Below are positions 54,753-63,111 of a stretch of DNA of 64,000 nt, one piece after another (the first letter of the stretch is position 1; every line of letters starts with the position of its first letter). Below the pieces are notes generated by a model, which ran no database searches, was not told the DNA's origin, and saw only the letters and a program-made list of their open reading frames with translations. A program made the position numbers and the translations under genes. The stretch comes from Phaeobacter italicus (GTDB lineage Bacteria; Pseudomonadota; Alphaproteobacteria; Rhodobacterales; Rhodobacteraceae), in NCBI RefSeq assembly GCF_001258055.1, contig NZ_CVRM01000031.1:412574-476573 (forward strand), read 5' to 3'.

Positions 54753-54862
54753 GGAACAGGGCTCCGCCTGGGGCCGCGATACCGATGGAATGAGGGGTCT
54801 TTTGTTCTGTCACCGCCGGATCGCGGCGGGATGAACATCAAGATATGAAAATGCGCCCGCCG

Positions 54863-54961
54863 TTATGAAAACAGCGGATAATAGACGGTCGAAAAGATCA
54901 GGGTCGCATTGTTCATGCCCCAGCCATAACCGGGGTCGCGCGGTATGTCAAAGGGCAGCAT
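54863..54961 (-). CDS. 32-residue ORF coupled to the DUF2244 gene
   Basis: A small frame (MLPFDIPRDPGYGWGMNN then ATLIFSTVYYPLFS) whose ATG overlaps the stop of the DUF2244 gene (TGATG). The C-terminal half is hydrophobic and could insert in the membrane. Too short to assign to a family; the overlap and sensible composition argue it is translated. Confidence 0.5.
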   Translation of the reverse strand: MLPFDIPRDPGYGWGMNNATLIFSTVYYPLFS

Positions 54962-55446
54962 CAGGGTTTGCGAAAGGCTGCCAGCAACTCGTCATATAGC
55001 GCCTTGCGCTCATCTTCGGAGAGAAAGGCGCCAATTTCCACCTCGCGCCCGCTGCCCCTGAGGGTGACATAGTTCGGAACCGGCCCGTCATCAGTGTGCA
55101 TTTCAACCTGTGTCCAGTAGCGGTTGCAGCTCCAGCTTTGGCGCGTGCCCTTGGGATCGATCCGTTCGAGATGCGCCTCCTCGGGCTCCAGTCGCAGAAC
55201 CTCCAGGATCTGGCGGTCCCGGCGGCTGCGGTCCAATGCCCATTTCACCGCAAACAGTGTGCCTGCCACAAAAGGCAACACCCCCCAAAGCGCGGCGCTG
55301 CCAAGGAGAGGGATCATCGGGATGGTGATCAATGCGGCCAACGTACCGAGAAAGCGGACATAGCCTTCGACCGGCAGGGATTGATGCGGCCAGAGGTGCA
55401 TTTCCTGAATGCTGTCAGTTTGGGGTGTCGTCCACTGGTAAGGCAT
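54961..55446 (-). CDS. DUF2244 family membrane protein
   Basis: A 161-residue protein with an N-terminal polar segment, two close transmembrane helices (about 32-52 and 53-72: LAALITIPMIPLLGSAALWGVLPFVAGTLF described) and a cytoplasmic domain with WTQVEMHTDD and a conserved-looking LRGSGREVEIGAFLSEDERKAL end. This is the DUF2244 layout, a family frequently placed next to cytochrome oxidase genes in alphaproteobacteria; here ctaD is the next gene, 154 bases upstream on the same strand. A role in oxidase biogenesis is an inference from that position. Confidence 0.85.
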   Translation of the reverse strand: MPYQWTTPQTDSIQEMHLWPHQSLPVEGYVRFLGTLAALITIPMIPLLGSAALWGVLPFVAGTLFAVKWALDRSRRDRQILEVLRLEPEEAHLERIDPKGTRQSWSCNRYWTQVEMHTDDGPVPNYVTLRGSGREVEIGAFLSEDERKALYDELLAAFRKP

Positions 55447-55542
55447 GGGCGGAATTTAGCGTCGCAGACGGAGCTGTCCAGAGCTGTGTGCGCGGGGCCA
55501 ATCACAGCTTTGGGAAGGCGGGTTGGGCAGTGGGGCATACCC

Positions 55543-55578
55543 AAAGAAGAAGGCCCCGGAGCCTGTGCTCCGGGGCCT
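55543..55578 (-). terminator. Intrinsic terminator of ctaD
   Basis: A perfect 12-bp stem, AGGCCCCGGAGC / GCTCCGGGGCCT, with a 4-base loop. On the minus strand it is followed by TCTTCTTT, 22 bases after the ctaD stop. Confidence 0.9.
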
Positions 55579-55600
55579 GTCTTTTCAGATCATCGACACC

Positions 55601-57274
55601 TTAGTGCGAGTGGGAGCGATCCCATTCTTCCTGCTTGGGCAGGATTTCAAAGGTGTGTTCCGGCGGCGGAGAGGGCAGGGTCCACTCCAGCGTATCTGCA
55701 TACTCGTTCCAGTAGTTGTTCTGGGTGATGCGTGCGCCGCGCAGCAGCGAGTAGATCACAACACCGAAGAAGAACACGAAGGAGGCAAAGGACAGGAACG
55801 CGCCGTAGGACGAGATCTTGTTCCAGTATGCAAACCCTTCCGGGTAGTCGATGTAACGACGCGGCATGCCCTGACGGCCCAGGAAGTGCTGGGGGAAGAA
55901 TGTCAGGTTGGCGCCGATGAAGAACATCCAGAAGTGGATCTGTGCGCCCAGCTCGGAGTACTGACGACCGGTCATCTTGCCGAAGTAGAAATATACACCG
56001 GAGAAGATCGCAAAGACTGCACCCAGCGACATAACATAGTGGAAGTGTGCAACCACATAGTAGGTATCGTGATATGCGCGGTCCACGGATGCCTGCGACA
56101 GAACCACACCGGTCACACCACCAACGGTGAACAGGAACAGGAAGCCGAAAGCAAACATCATCGGTGCTTTGAACTCGATGGAGCCGCCCCACATGGTTGC
56201 GATCCAGGAGAAGACTTTAACACCGGTCGGAACCGCGATGACCATGGTGGCCAGCATGAAGTAGGCCTGCTGGTTCAGCGACATGCCAACGGTGTACATG
56301 TGGTGCGCCCACACGACAAAGCCCAGCACACCAATCGCGATGATCGCCCAGACCATCGGCAGGTAACCAAAGACCGGCTTGCGCGCGAAGGTCGCGATCA
56401 CGTGAGAGATGATGCCAAAGCCCGGCAGGATCACGATGTACACTTCCGGGTGGCCAAAGAACCACAGGATGTGCTGGTACAGGATCGGGTCGCCGCCACC
56501 TGCTGGATCAAAGAAGGTGAAGCCGAAGTTGCGGTCCATCAGCAGCATGGTGATCGCGCCCGCCAGAACCGGCAGGGACAAGAGGATCAGCCAGGAGGTG
56601 ACGAAGATCGACCAGGAGAACAGCGGAACCTTGAACAGGGTCATGCCGGGTGCGCGCATGTTCAGGAAGGTGGTGATCATGTTGATCGCACCCAGGATCG
56701 AGGACGCACCAGAGACGTGAACGGCGAAGATCGCCAGGTCCATGGAGAAGCCGCCTTCGTTGGTGGACAGCGGCGGGTAGAGAACCCAGCCCACGCCCGA
56801 ACCGGCCTGGTCGTTGCCACCCGGCGCGAGGACCGAGGCAACCGCCAGCGAGGTGCCCGCGACATACATCCAGAACGACAGGTTGTTCATCCGCGGGAAC
56901 GCCATGTCCGGCGCACCAATCTGCAGCGGCATGAAGTAGTTGCCGAAGCCGCCAAAGAGGGCGGGGATAACCACGAAGAACATCATCAGGATGCCGTGGC
57001 CTGTGATCAGGACGTTCCAAAGGTGCCCGTTAGGGGTACATTCCGCAGACGCGTCTGCGAAGAGACGTGCGCCTTCAAGGCACATGTACTGAACGCCGGG
57101 ATCCATCAGTTCAAGCCGCATGTAAACGGTGAACGCGACGGAGATGAAACCAACGATCGCCGAAACGATCAGGTAGAGAATGCCGATATCCTTATGGTTC
57201 GTGCTCATGAACCAGCGGGTGAAGAAACCGCGCTCGTCTTCGTGGCCGTGACCATGAATGGCTGCATCTGCCAT
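55601..57274 (-). CDS. ctaD: Cytochrome c oxidase subunit I (aa3 type)
   Basis: The catalytic subunit holding heme a, heme a3 and CuB. The 557-residue protein has twelve hydrophobic helices. Ligands are all visible: His93 and His412 (heme a), His410 (heme a3), and His275, His324, His325 (CuB), with Tyr279 available for the His-Tyr crosslink (GHPEVY) and Glu277 of the D pathway; Asp123 marks its entry. The start at 57274 has AGGAGG 8 bases upstream. A perfect FNR box lies 109 bases upstream. Subunits II and III are encoded ~46 kb away. Confidence 0.98.
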   Translation of the reverse strand: MADAAIHGHGHEDERGFFTRWFMSTNHKDIGILYLIVSAIVGFISVAFTVYMRLELMDPGVQYMCLEGARLFADASAECTPNGHLWNVLITGHGILMMFFVVIPALFGGFGNYFMPLQIGAPDMAFPRMNNLSFWMYVAGTSLAVASVLAPGGNDQAGSGVGWVLYPPLSTNEGGFSMDLAIFAVHVSGASSILGAINMITTFLNMRAPGMTLFKVPLFSWSIFVTSWLILLSLPVLAGAITMLLMDRNFGFTFFDPAGGGDPILYQHILWFFGHPEVYIVILPGFGIISHVIATFARKPVFGYLPMVWAIIAIGVLGFVVWAHHMYTVGMSLNQQAYFMLATMVIAVPTGVKVFSWIATMWGGSIEFKAPMMFAFGFLFLFTVGGVTGVVLSQASVDRAYHDTYYVVAHFHYVMSLGAVFAIFSGVYFYFGKMTGRQYSELGAQIHFWMFFIGANLTFFPQHFLGRQGMPRRYIDYPEGFAYWNKISSYGAFLSFASFVFFFGVVIYSLLRGARITQNNYWNEYADTLEWTLPSPPPEHTFEILPKQEEWDRSHSH

Positions 57275-57606
57275 TAAAGGTGCCTCCTGTTGCATAACGA
57301 TAGGCCAACAAACGCCGTCCCCGGCGGGCCTAGACTCATCTTGGGTTTTAGTTCGCCAGCAACAGGCCTTCAATGGCGGAGTTTGATCTGGATCAAGAAT
57401 AATTGTCGCGGGCAGGCCCTGTTGGGCTGCTCGCTTGCCCCTGTGGGGCCCAATCTGCGCGGATTTGGCGAATTCGCGCGGGCGCAGTACCGCAAAGGCG
57501 CGGCATTTTGTCAATCGCCGCGCTTGACCCAAGGGACGGTGGGGCGCAAAACGACGACAGCCAGTCAGACCGGGGAAGGTCCGGTCCTGCTTATGGAGAA
57601 CAGGTA
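57275..57606. promoter_or_regulatory. Divergent ctaD / HIT gene control region
   Basis: A 332-base gap with no convincing gene. It holds the ctaD ribosome site, the FNR-type box at 57383-57396, and, on the plus side, a GGAG site for the HIT gene. Nothing else stands out. Confidence 0.6.
57383..57396. promoter_or_regulatory. FNR-type binding site upstream of ctaD
   Basis: TTGATCTGGATCAA matches TTGAT-N4-ATCAA at every fixed position. Its centre is about 115 bases upstream of the ctaD start. The same perfect consensus precedes ctaC (8227-8240). Confidence 0.75.
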
Positions 57607-58032
57607 GTGACCCAATACGACTCAGACAATATCTTTGCGAAAATTTTGCGTGGTGAGATTCCCGCCCACCGGATTTATGAGGATGAGGCAACCTTTGTCT
57701 TCATGGACATCATGCCCCGCGCCGATGGCCATATGCTGGTCATTCCCAAGACGCCCTGCCGAAACATGCTGGATGCCTCGCCGGAACAACTGGCCGCTGT
57801 GATGGCGACCGTGCAGAAAATCAGCCACGCAGCCCTTGAGGCCTTTGACGCGCAGGGCATCACGCTGCAGCAGTTCAACGAGGCTGCGGGCGGGCAGGAG
57901 GTGTTTCACCTGCACTTCCACATTCTGCCCCGTCGCGACGGAGACGCGCTGCGTCCACCCGGCAAAATGGCAGAGCCCGAGACCCTGGTCGAGCATGCCA
58001 ATAAAATGCGGGCGGTGCTCGGCACGCAGTAG
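57607..58032 (+). CDS. HIT family protein (Hint-type nucleotide hydrolase)
   Basis: A 141-residue histidine-triad protein that hydrolyses nucleoside phosphoramidates or similar. The HxHxH motif is HLHFHILPR, preceded by the [10 protein letters not shown] segment, and the N-terminal [15 protein letters not shown] is family-typical. The start is GTG at 57607 (8 bases after GGAG); upstream frame is not conserved. Physiological substrate unknown. Confidence 0.93.
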   Translation: MTQYDSDNIFAKILRGEIPAHRIYEDEATFVFMDIMPRADGHMLVIPKTPCRNMLDASPEQLAAVMATVQKISHAALEAFDAQGITLQQFNEAAGGQEVFHLHFHILPRRDGDALRPPGKMAEPETLVEHANKMRAVLGTQ

Positions 58033-58407
58033 CGTAAAGCTAACGTAAAAGATTCTACCTCAGCGGGAATTATTCTGTTGATGTGCACGCTTATTATCGC
58101 GTAGTTTGTGATCATGTAACGGGAGGCCGAACGCGGCTCCCGGGACTTGGGGTCCTGCTTTGGGAGGGGCGGGCCGCCATTTTGAAACAGAACCCGACAG
58201 GTCGCAGATCCCACCAATGGCGGAGATCGTCAGCCTGTCGGATGTTTCGCTCCCCCTAGGGCCGAGATGTCGCAGGTCGCCCGTGGGAGATCCTTTTGAT
58301 GCGCGTCGATGGTTCCAACCGACGATTACATCGGAATTGCATGGCAGTCTGCGGCGCTGCGCTCGTCCGGCTTTGTCGGCGGCGCGACCTAAGGAGGGGC
58401 CGCAAGA
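58033..58407. other. Non-coding leader region before the LuxR-like/hydrolase gene
   Basis: A 375-base gap without a confident gene. It contains an inverted repeat CCGACAGG (58194-58201) / CCTGTCGG (58234-58241), a possible 27-codon ORF at 58309-58392, and a strong AAGGAGG site just before the next start. Another frame (63 codons from 58217) overlaps the next ATG as ATGA but has unlikely composition. Confidence 0.5.
58309..58392 (+). CDS. Possible 27-residue leader ORF
   Basis: An ATG at 58309 opens a 27-codon frame (MVPTDDYIGIAWQS then AALRSSGFVGGAT) whose stop TAA is the first part of TAAGGAGG, the ribosome site of the next gene. Composition is protein-like, but there is no good ribosome site of its own. 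Could be a leader peptide coupled to the downstream gene, or chance. Confidence 0.3.
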   Translation: MVPTDDYIGIAWQSAALRSSGFVGGAT

Positions 58408-60234
58408 ATGACGGCAAGGGACACCGGTACAGCGGATCAGCTGGCCGATGAAAGCGCCATATCGGTGATATACAACTCTGTTCTCGGGGTCGAAAAGGCC
58501 TCAGCCTGGCGTGACAGACTGGCTGCAGATCGTATTGATGACCGACAATGTGACATCGCCGCCCGGCACCTTCCCCAGCTTCCTGGCATGAATGATGCAG
58601 CCAGGGTGGCTGCCGACGTGGGGCAGGCAAACCTGTGGTCGGGTGGGCCGCCCCAGACACTCTGGGCGCGCAGAGATCGTCTCCAACGCCATTTTGAACG
58701 CGCGCTGTATCTGCGGGCAAAGCTCTGCCAGGACGATCAGTCCGGCGTTGCTGCTGACTTCGTCGAGGTGCTGCCGGGTGGCGGCGGCAAGTGGTTGATG
58801 ATCGCCGGGGACAACAGCATCTGTGGCGCTTCTGCCGGATGGCCGACAACCGGACGGGCAACCGATGACTGGGTTGAACGCAAGATTGGCATCTTTGGAT
58901 CCTATCGCGCGGAATGGCAGGGTTTCTTTTCGGTGCAGTCACAGCCGCAGGACGGCTGGCCGGGCGCGCCGGGGTGGCCGTCGCTTGCGATTTTGCGAAA
59001 ACCACGCAGCGGGCTGCTGCTGTGTCAGGCCCTTGCGCGCCCCTCTGGGGCCGCCGACGGCGCGGTGATGTTGGTCGAAGAACTGCCTATCGGGGTCTGC
59101 GATATCTGTGTCGATCAGCTGACAGAGTATTTCGGGTTTGATACCGCCGAAAAACTGACCCTTCGGCAGATATTCTACGGTGAAGGCTGGCTGGTCCTGC
59201 ACACCGCAACCGGCGGGCGCCGGGCGCCGGAGCTGCCGATCTTGGGGTCGATGCTGTCCAAGACCGGTGCGCCCAATTATGGCGAGATGCTGAGGCTTCT
59301 GACCAATCTGCTGGCCCAGTCGACACAAGATCAGGCCATCGCCACGGGACAGACCCGCCCCGAAAAACGGACTTTGACGACCGATGTCGGGCTCGTGCAG
59401 TATCTGCGTTTTGGCGCGGACAACGGCCACCCGGTGATTTTCACCCATGGAATATTTGACGGGATTGCCCCGCTGCAGCGCCTGCAAGACAGCTTGCGTC
59501 GTCGGGGGCTGCGGGTGCTCGCCCCCTGGCGCAATGGTTATGGGGACTCTGGCCCGATTGAGCCGAAGGCCGATCCGGTCGACACCTATCTGGCGCAGGT
59601 CGAGGCGCTGATTGATGAGGAGGGACTGGAGGCACCGATCATCCTCGGCCATCGCAGCGGCTGCCTCTTTGCGGCAGAGGCGGCGCGGCGGCTGAGGGAT
59701 CGGATTGCCGGGGTGGTCTGCGTTGGTGCAACCTTGCCCCTGCAAAGCGTCGGAGAAACCGGCGCGCTGAGGGGACACCAGCGCGCGATGGCGCTCAGCG
59801 CGGTTCGGGCCAAGGCCATGCTGCCGTTAATCGTGCGCAGCTGGAGACGCAATGTCCGTCGCAAGGGGCCTGCGGTGCTGGTTTCGCAGCAAATGGCGGC
59901 AGGGGAGGATGAGCGCAAACTGTTGTCGGACCCCAGTCTGGCGGCCCTGCTGGATCAAAGCCACCGTTCTATGATGGACCAGGGCGGCGGCGGCTACGAA
60001 AGCGATCTGAAACTGGCCGTGCGCCAGCGTGACATGCTCCACAGCCCCAAGGCTGCCCCTGCGATCTATCTACATGGGGGGCAGGATCAGGTCACGCCGG
60101 TGGATAAACTGCAGGCTGCTCTTGGAGGGGCCGACAATCTACAGGTTCGTGTGTGCCGACGCGCGGGCAGCATGTTGTTTTATTCGCAACCCGACTGGGT
60201 TCTGTCCGCGCTGGAAGAGATGCGGAGCACGTGA
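58408..60234 (+). CDS. LuxR-like/alpha-beta hydrolase hybrid with degraded active site
   Basis: A 608-residue protein with three parts. Residues 1 to about 230 resemble the sensor region of LuxR-type hybrids (ISVIYNSVLGVEKASAWRDRL). Residues about 240-302 align without gaps to a LuxR HTH (FGFDTAEK..., SMLSKTGAPNYGEMLRLL), but the recognition region is unusual (TGGRRAPELPILG). Residues 335-605 are an alpha/beta-hydrolase fold (GHPVIFTHGIFDG, YLHGGQDQVTP). The nucleophile elbow reads GHRSGC, with Arg416 where Ser is normal, and the catalytic His position is Ser588 (RAGSMLF). Probably a regulator or binding protein, not an enzyme. AAGGAGG precedes the ATG. Confidence 0.75.
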   Translation: MTARDTGTADQLADESAISVIYNSVLGVEKASAWRDRLAADRIDDRQCDIAARHLPQLPGMNDAARVAADVGQANLWSGGPPQTLWARRDRLQRHFERALYLRAKLCQDDQSGVAADFVEVLPGGGGKWLMIAGDNSICGASAGWPTTGRATDDWVERKIGIFGSYRAEWQGFFSVQSQPQDGWPGAPGWPSLAILRKPRSGLLLCQALARPSGAADGAVMLVEELPIGVCDICVDQLTEYFGFDTAEKLTLRQIFYGEGWLVLHTATGGRRAPELPILGSMLSKTGAPNYGEMLRLLTNLLAQSTQDQAIATGQTRPEKRTLTTDVGLVQYLRFGADNGHPVIFTHGIFDGIAPLQRLQDSLRRRGLRVLAPWRNGYGDSGPIEPKADPVDTYLAQVEALIDEEGLEAPIILGHRSGCLFAAEAARRLRDRIAGVVCVGATLPLQSVGETGALRGHQRAMALSAVRAKAMLPLIVRSWRRNVRRKGPAVLVSQQMAAGEDERKLLSDPSLAALLDQSHRSMMDQGGGGYESDLKLAVRQRDMLHSPKAAPAIYLHGGQDQVTPVDKLQAALGGADNLQVRVCRRAGSMLFYSQPDWVLSALEEMRST

Positions 60235-60332
60235 CAACCGTCGCACGCCCCGCGAAGGACAAGAGCCCCTGACAAGACAACGGCGCCCGGTGGGGCGCCG
60301 CAGATCAACATGACCGGCTGTCATGACACCGG

Positions 60333-61004
60333 TCAATCGGTCGGGCAGGTTTCGGTCTCTGCAAAGGCGATGTCAAAGGTCTTTTTCAAGGCAACATCGA
60401 CGTCGTCCATGGTCACAGGCAAACCCAGATCCACGAGGCTGGTCACGCCGTATTCCGTAATCCCGCAGGGCACGATACCATCAAAATGGCTGAGATCGGG
60501 TTCAACATTGATGGAAATCCCGTGGAAGCTGACCCATTTGCGCAGCCGAATGCCAACTGCCGCAATCTTGTCCTCGGTCTTTTCCCCATTCGCCATCAGC
60601 GGTTTGTCGTCCCGCTCTACCCAGACGCCGACGCGGCCGTTGCGGACGTGGCCGGTGACGTTGAACTCATCCAGCGCCAGGATCACCCAGCGTTCCAGCT
60701 GACGCACAAAGCAGCGCACGTCGCGGCCGCGTTTGGCAACGTCCAGCATGACGTAGATCACGCGCTGACCTGGCCCGTGATAGGTGTACTGCCCGCCGCG
60801 TTTGCTGGTGTGGACCGGGAAACGATCGGGATCGGTCAGATCCTCGCTCTTGGCTGAGGTGCCCGCGGTGTAGAGCGGCGGGTGTTCGACCAGCCAGATG
60901 CATTCATCTGCTGTCCCGGCTGCAATCCCGGCTGCGCGCTCTTCCATGAAGGCGACAGCATCTTCGTAGTCGGTAAACCCTGAGCTGGTGATCCATTCGA
61001 CCAT
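60333..61004 (-). CDS. lipB: Octanoyl-ACP:protein octanoyltransferase
   Basis: First step of lipoate attachment: moves octanoyl from ACP to lipoyl domains of 2-oxoacid dehydrogenases. The 223-residue protein has the [15 protein letters not shown] start region, the [16 protein letters not shown] motif, the catalytic Lys in [16 protein letters not shown] and the catalytic Cys in [12 protein letters not shown]. Two hairpins lie beyond the stop: TGACCGG / CCGGTCA at 60311-60335 and CGGCGCC / GGCGCCG at 60282-60300. lipA is not in the window. Confidence 0.97.
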   Translation of the reverse strand: MVEWITSSGFTDYEDAVAFMEERAAGIAAGTADECIWLVEHPPLYTAGTSAKSEDLTDPDRFPVHTSKRGGQYTYHGPGQRVIYVMLDVAKRGRDVRCFVRQLERWVILALDEFNVTGHVRNGRVGVWVERDDKPLMANGEKTEDKIAAVGIRLRKWVSFHGISINVEPDLSHFDGIVPCGITEYGVTSLVDLGLPVTMDDVDVALKKTFDIAFAETETCPTD

Positions 61005-61126
61005 CGGAACATCCTTTGTTACGTGTCCAGTAACCTATTTTGCAGCCTACGCGCGAATTTTCTGGCTTGGGCTGCGGGCTGTGCGCTACCGTGGTTCGTG
61101 TTTTTCATCAATAGGGAGCGCGTACA

Positions 61127-62779
61127 ATGTTCTCACATTCTCTTAAAACGACATTAGCGGCCTCATTTCTGCTCACCTCCGGGACTGCTCCGGCAATGGC
61201 GGACAATCTTGGCGCGGCATTGGTCGGAAGTATCATCGGCGGCGTGATCGTCAACGAGGCCAACAAGAATCGGGCCAGAAAGCAAACTGTCACCAGACAA
61301 AAAACATATTCACCGGCGCGGGCACAGAACCGCGAAACCCAAACCGCGCTCAACTACTTTGGGTTTCCGGCAGGGACACCAGATGGGGTGATGGGGCGTA
61401 AATCCCGTTCTGCGATTGCGCAGTATCAGGGGCACATGGGCTTTCCTGCGACCGGAGAGCTGACGCCCTATGAGCGGGATTTCCTTGTGTCTTCCTACAG
61501 CCGTGCCCAGATCGGCGGCCCGCAGGTCATCAAGGCCATGCAAGGCCCAACCGGCGTCCGCGGCCTGCTTCTGACCTGGCGAGACGAGGCAACAGGCGTG
61601 CGCAGCGCCTCGAGCGGGGGCTATGGTGGTCTGCCGTTTGAAGTGAGCGAAGCGGTGGATGAAATCGCCGCGAGCGCCGATCCAAGCGCAGAGCAACTGT
61701 TGCAACGCTCGGGCTTTATGCAGCTTGCAGACCTGAACGGCGACGGCAAGAACGACTATATGATCGATACGTCCGTGTCGGGCAGTTCGTTCTGGTGTGG
61801 GGCGTCTCACTGCTCTGTCATGGTCTTTGCCTCGACACCCCAAGGCTATCAGCGCAACGACTTTATGGCGCGTGGTGTGACAACGGCGAGTTTCTCCTGC
61901 CATCAGGGCGTTTGCCGCATGACTGACGCCCCGGCTGCAGGCAGCGTTCAGGCCGCCGCGCCAACACCTGCTCCGGCACCGGCCCCCGCGCCGGGGGCAA
62001 CGGTTCTGGCCTCGACCGTGGCGCCAGCCCCAGCCCCGGCACCCGCACCGGCCCAGGGCTTGGCCGGCATCCAGCTGTTTGAGCAACCCGCCGATGCGCC
62101 GACGTTGGCATCGCTCACCAGCCATTGCAGCAAGGTCAGCCTGCTGACCAGCTCCAACGGTGGCTACATGACGGTGGCAGATATGCGGGACCCGGAACTG
62201 GCACTGGGAGAGCAGTTCTGCCTTGCGCGCTCTTACGCGATCAACTCGGGCGAGGCGTTGGTGGCCAAGATCAATGGCGTCACCCAGGCGCAGGTGGACA
62301 GCCAATGTGACGCGTTCGGCCCGGCAGTGCAGCCCTATTTGGCGAAGCTCGGCAGTGATGGGGCTGAGGCGGTCATTTCCGATGTGCAGAAGTTCGTGCT
62401 GCAGTCCAACATGTCGATCGATCAGCTGGCGAACACTGCAGGCATCTGCCTGTTCTCGGGATATCGTCGCGACAACATGGACGTCGCTCTTGGCGCGGCG
62501 TTGATCATGGTTGGTGTTGGACAGCGCCCCTATGCAGAGCTGGTGGGCCATCATCTGGCGCAGGGCTTTGGTGTGGTGAAGTCTGCTGACAAGGCGCAGG
62601 GCTGGTACGAAACCGCCATCAGCGCGCTGGAAGCAGGCGCAACCCCGGCTTTCGCACCGGGTCAGCCGGAACGTGTTGCCCTGATCAAGGCCGCCTCAAC
62701 CGGTCTTGTGGGCGGGCTTGCGCAGCCGGTTCCTGCGGCAAGCACTGCATCGGCCTTGCCGACCTTCTCCACCGACTGA
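61127..62779 (+). CDS. Exported peptidoglycan-binding protein with Pro-Ala linker
   Basis: A 550-residue exported protein. It begins with a signal peptide (residues 1-25, ending AMA), then a glycine-zipper-like stretch (LGAALVGSIIGGVIV) and a PG_binding_1 domain (about 68-122, LNYFGFPAGTPDGVMGRKSR). Next is a domain with a DLNGDGKND calcium-type loop (about 202-210) and four cysteines, a Pro-Ala linker in two tracts (about 278-290 and 299-309), and a C-terminal helical domain of unknown kind. It probably acts at the cell wall; no enzymatic motif seen. Divergent from lipB; a terminator follows. Confidence 0.82.
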   Translation: MFSHSLKTTLAASFLLTSGTAPAMADNLGAALVGSIIGGVIVNEANKNRARKQTVTRQKTYSPARAQNRETQTALNYFGFPAGTPDGVMGRKSRSAIAQYQGHMGFPATGELTPYERDFLVSSYSRAQIGGPQVIKAMQGPTGVRGLLLTWRDEATGVRSASSGGYGGLPFEVSEAVDEIAASADPSAEQLLQRSGFMQLADLNGDGKNDYMIDTSVSGSSFWCGASHCSVMVFASTPQGYQRNDFMARGVTTASFSCHQGVCRMTDAPAAGSVQAAAPTPAPAPAPAPGATVLASTVAPAPAPAPAPAQGLAGIQLFEQPADAPTLASLTSHCSKVSLLTSSNGGYMTVADMRDPELALGEQFCLARSYAINSGEALVAKINGVTQAQVDSQCDAFGPAVQPYLAKLGSDGAEAVISDVQKFVLQSNMSIDQLANTAGICLFSGYRRDNMDVALGAALIMVGVGQRPYAELVGHHLAQGFGVVKSADKAQGWYETAISALEAGATPAFAPGQPERVALIKAASTGLVGGLAQPVPAASTASALPTFSTD

Positions 62780-62803
62780 GAATGTCGCGCAAGATCCATG
62801 GTT

Positions 62804-62839
62804 TAGAGGGGCCGGGCATCATGTCCGGCCTCTTTTTTG
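62804..62839 (+). terminator. Intrinsic terminator
   Basis: The arms AGAGG..CCGG / CCGG..CCTCT around GCATCATGT are followed by TTTTTT, 25 bases after the stop of the peptidoglycan-binding gene. Confidence 0.85.
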
Positions 62840-62880
62840 CAGGAAGTTCACAAAACGGAAGAAAATGCGCATTTTGCATC

Positions 62881-62909
62881 TTCACATCCCCGCACGGCTC
62901 GTCTATACG
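62881..62909 (+). promoter_or_regulatory. Probable sigma-70 promoter of tRNA-Leu
   Basis: TTCACA and TATACG are separated by 17 bases and lie about 24 bases upstream of the tRNA 5' end. Spacing and distance fit a housekeeping promoter. Confidence 0.5.
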
Positions 62910-62932
62910 CCGCTACACCAAGTCAAGACAGT

Positions 62933-63019
62933 GCGGTCGTGGCGGAATTGGTAGACGCGCAGCGTTGAGGTCGCTGTTCCTTAACCGGAGTGGAAGTTCG
63001 AGTCTTCTCGACCGCACCA
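62933..63019 (+). tRNA. tRNA-Leu (anticodon GAG)
   Basis: An 87-base cloverleaf including encoded CCA. Acceptor arms GCGGTCG / CGACCGC; D arm GCGGAATTGGTAGACGCGC; anticodon stem CAGCG / CGCTG with loop TTGAGGT (GAG, reads CUC/CUU). A long variable arm typical of class II tRNA follows, then the T arm with loop TTCGAGT. An integrase gene follows, so the 3' end is a likely attachment site. Confidence 0.97.
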
Positions 63020-63023
63020 TTAC

Positions 63024-63046
63024 ACCCCCTTGAGGGGGTTGTTTTT
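63024..63046 (+). terminator. Intrinsic terminator after tRNA-Leu
   Basis: ACCCCC / GGGGGT with a 4-base loop followed by TTGTTTTT, 5 bases beyond the tRNA. Confidence 0.85.
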
Positions 63047-63111
63047 CAAGCATATCATGGCGTTAGCACCCCTCCCGAGACACAAATTGGGACACTTTGG
63101 GGACATTTCGC

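Noticed and set aside
61950..62060. Tandem Pro-Ala codon repeats considered as a microsatellite or CRISPR-like array
   Set aside because: It is in frame inside the exported peptidoglycan-binding protein and encodes a common flexible linker; there are no spacers.
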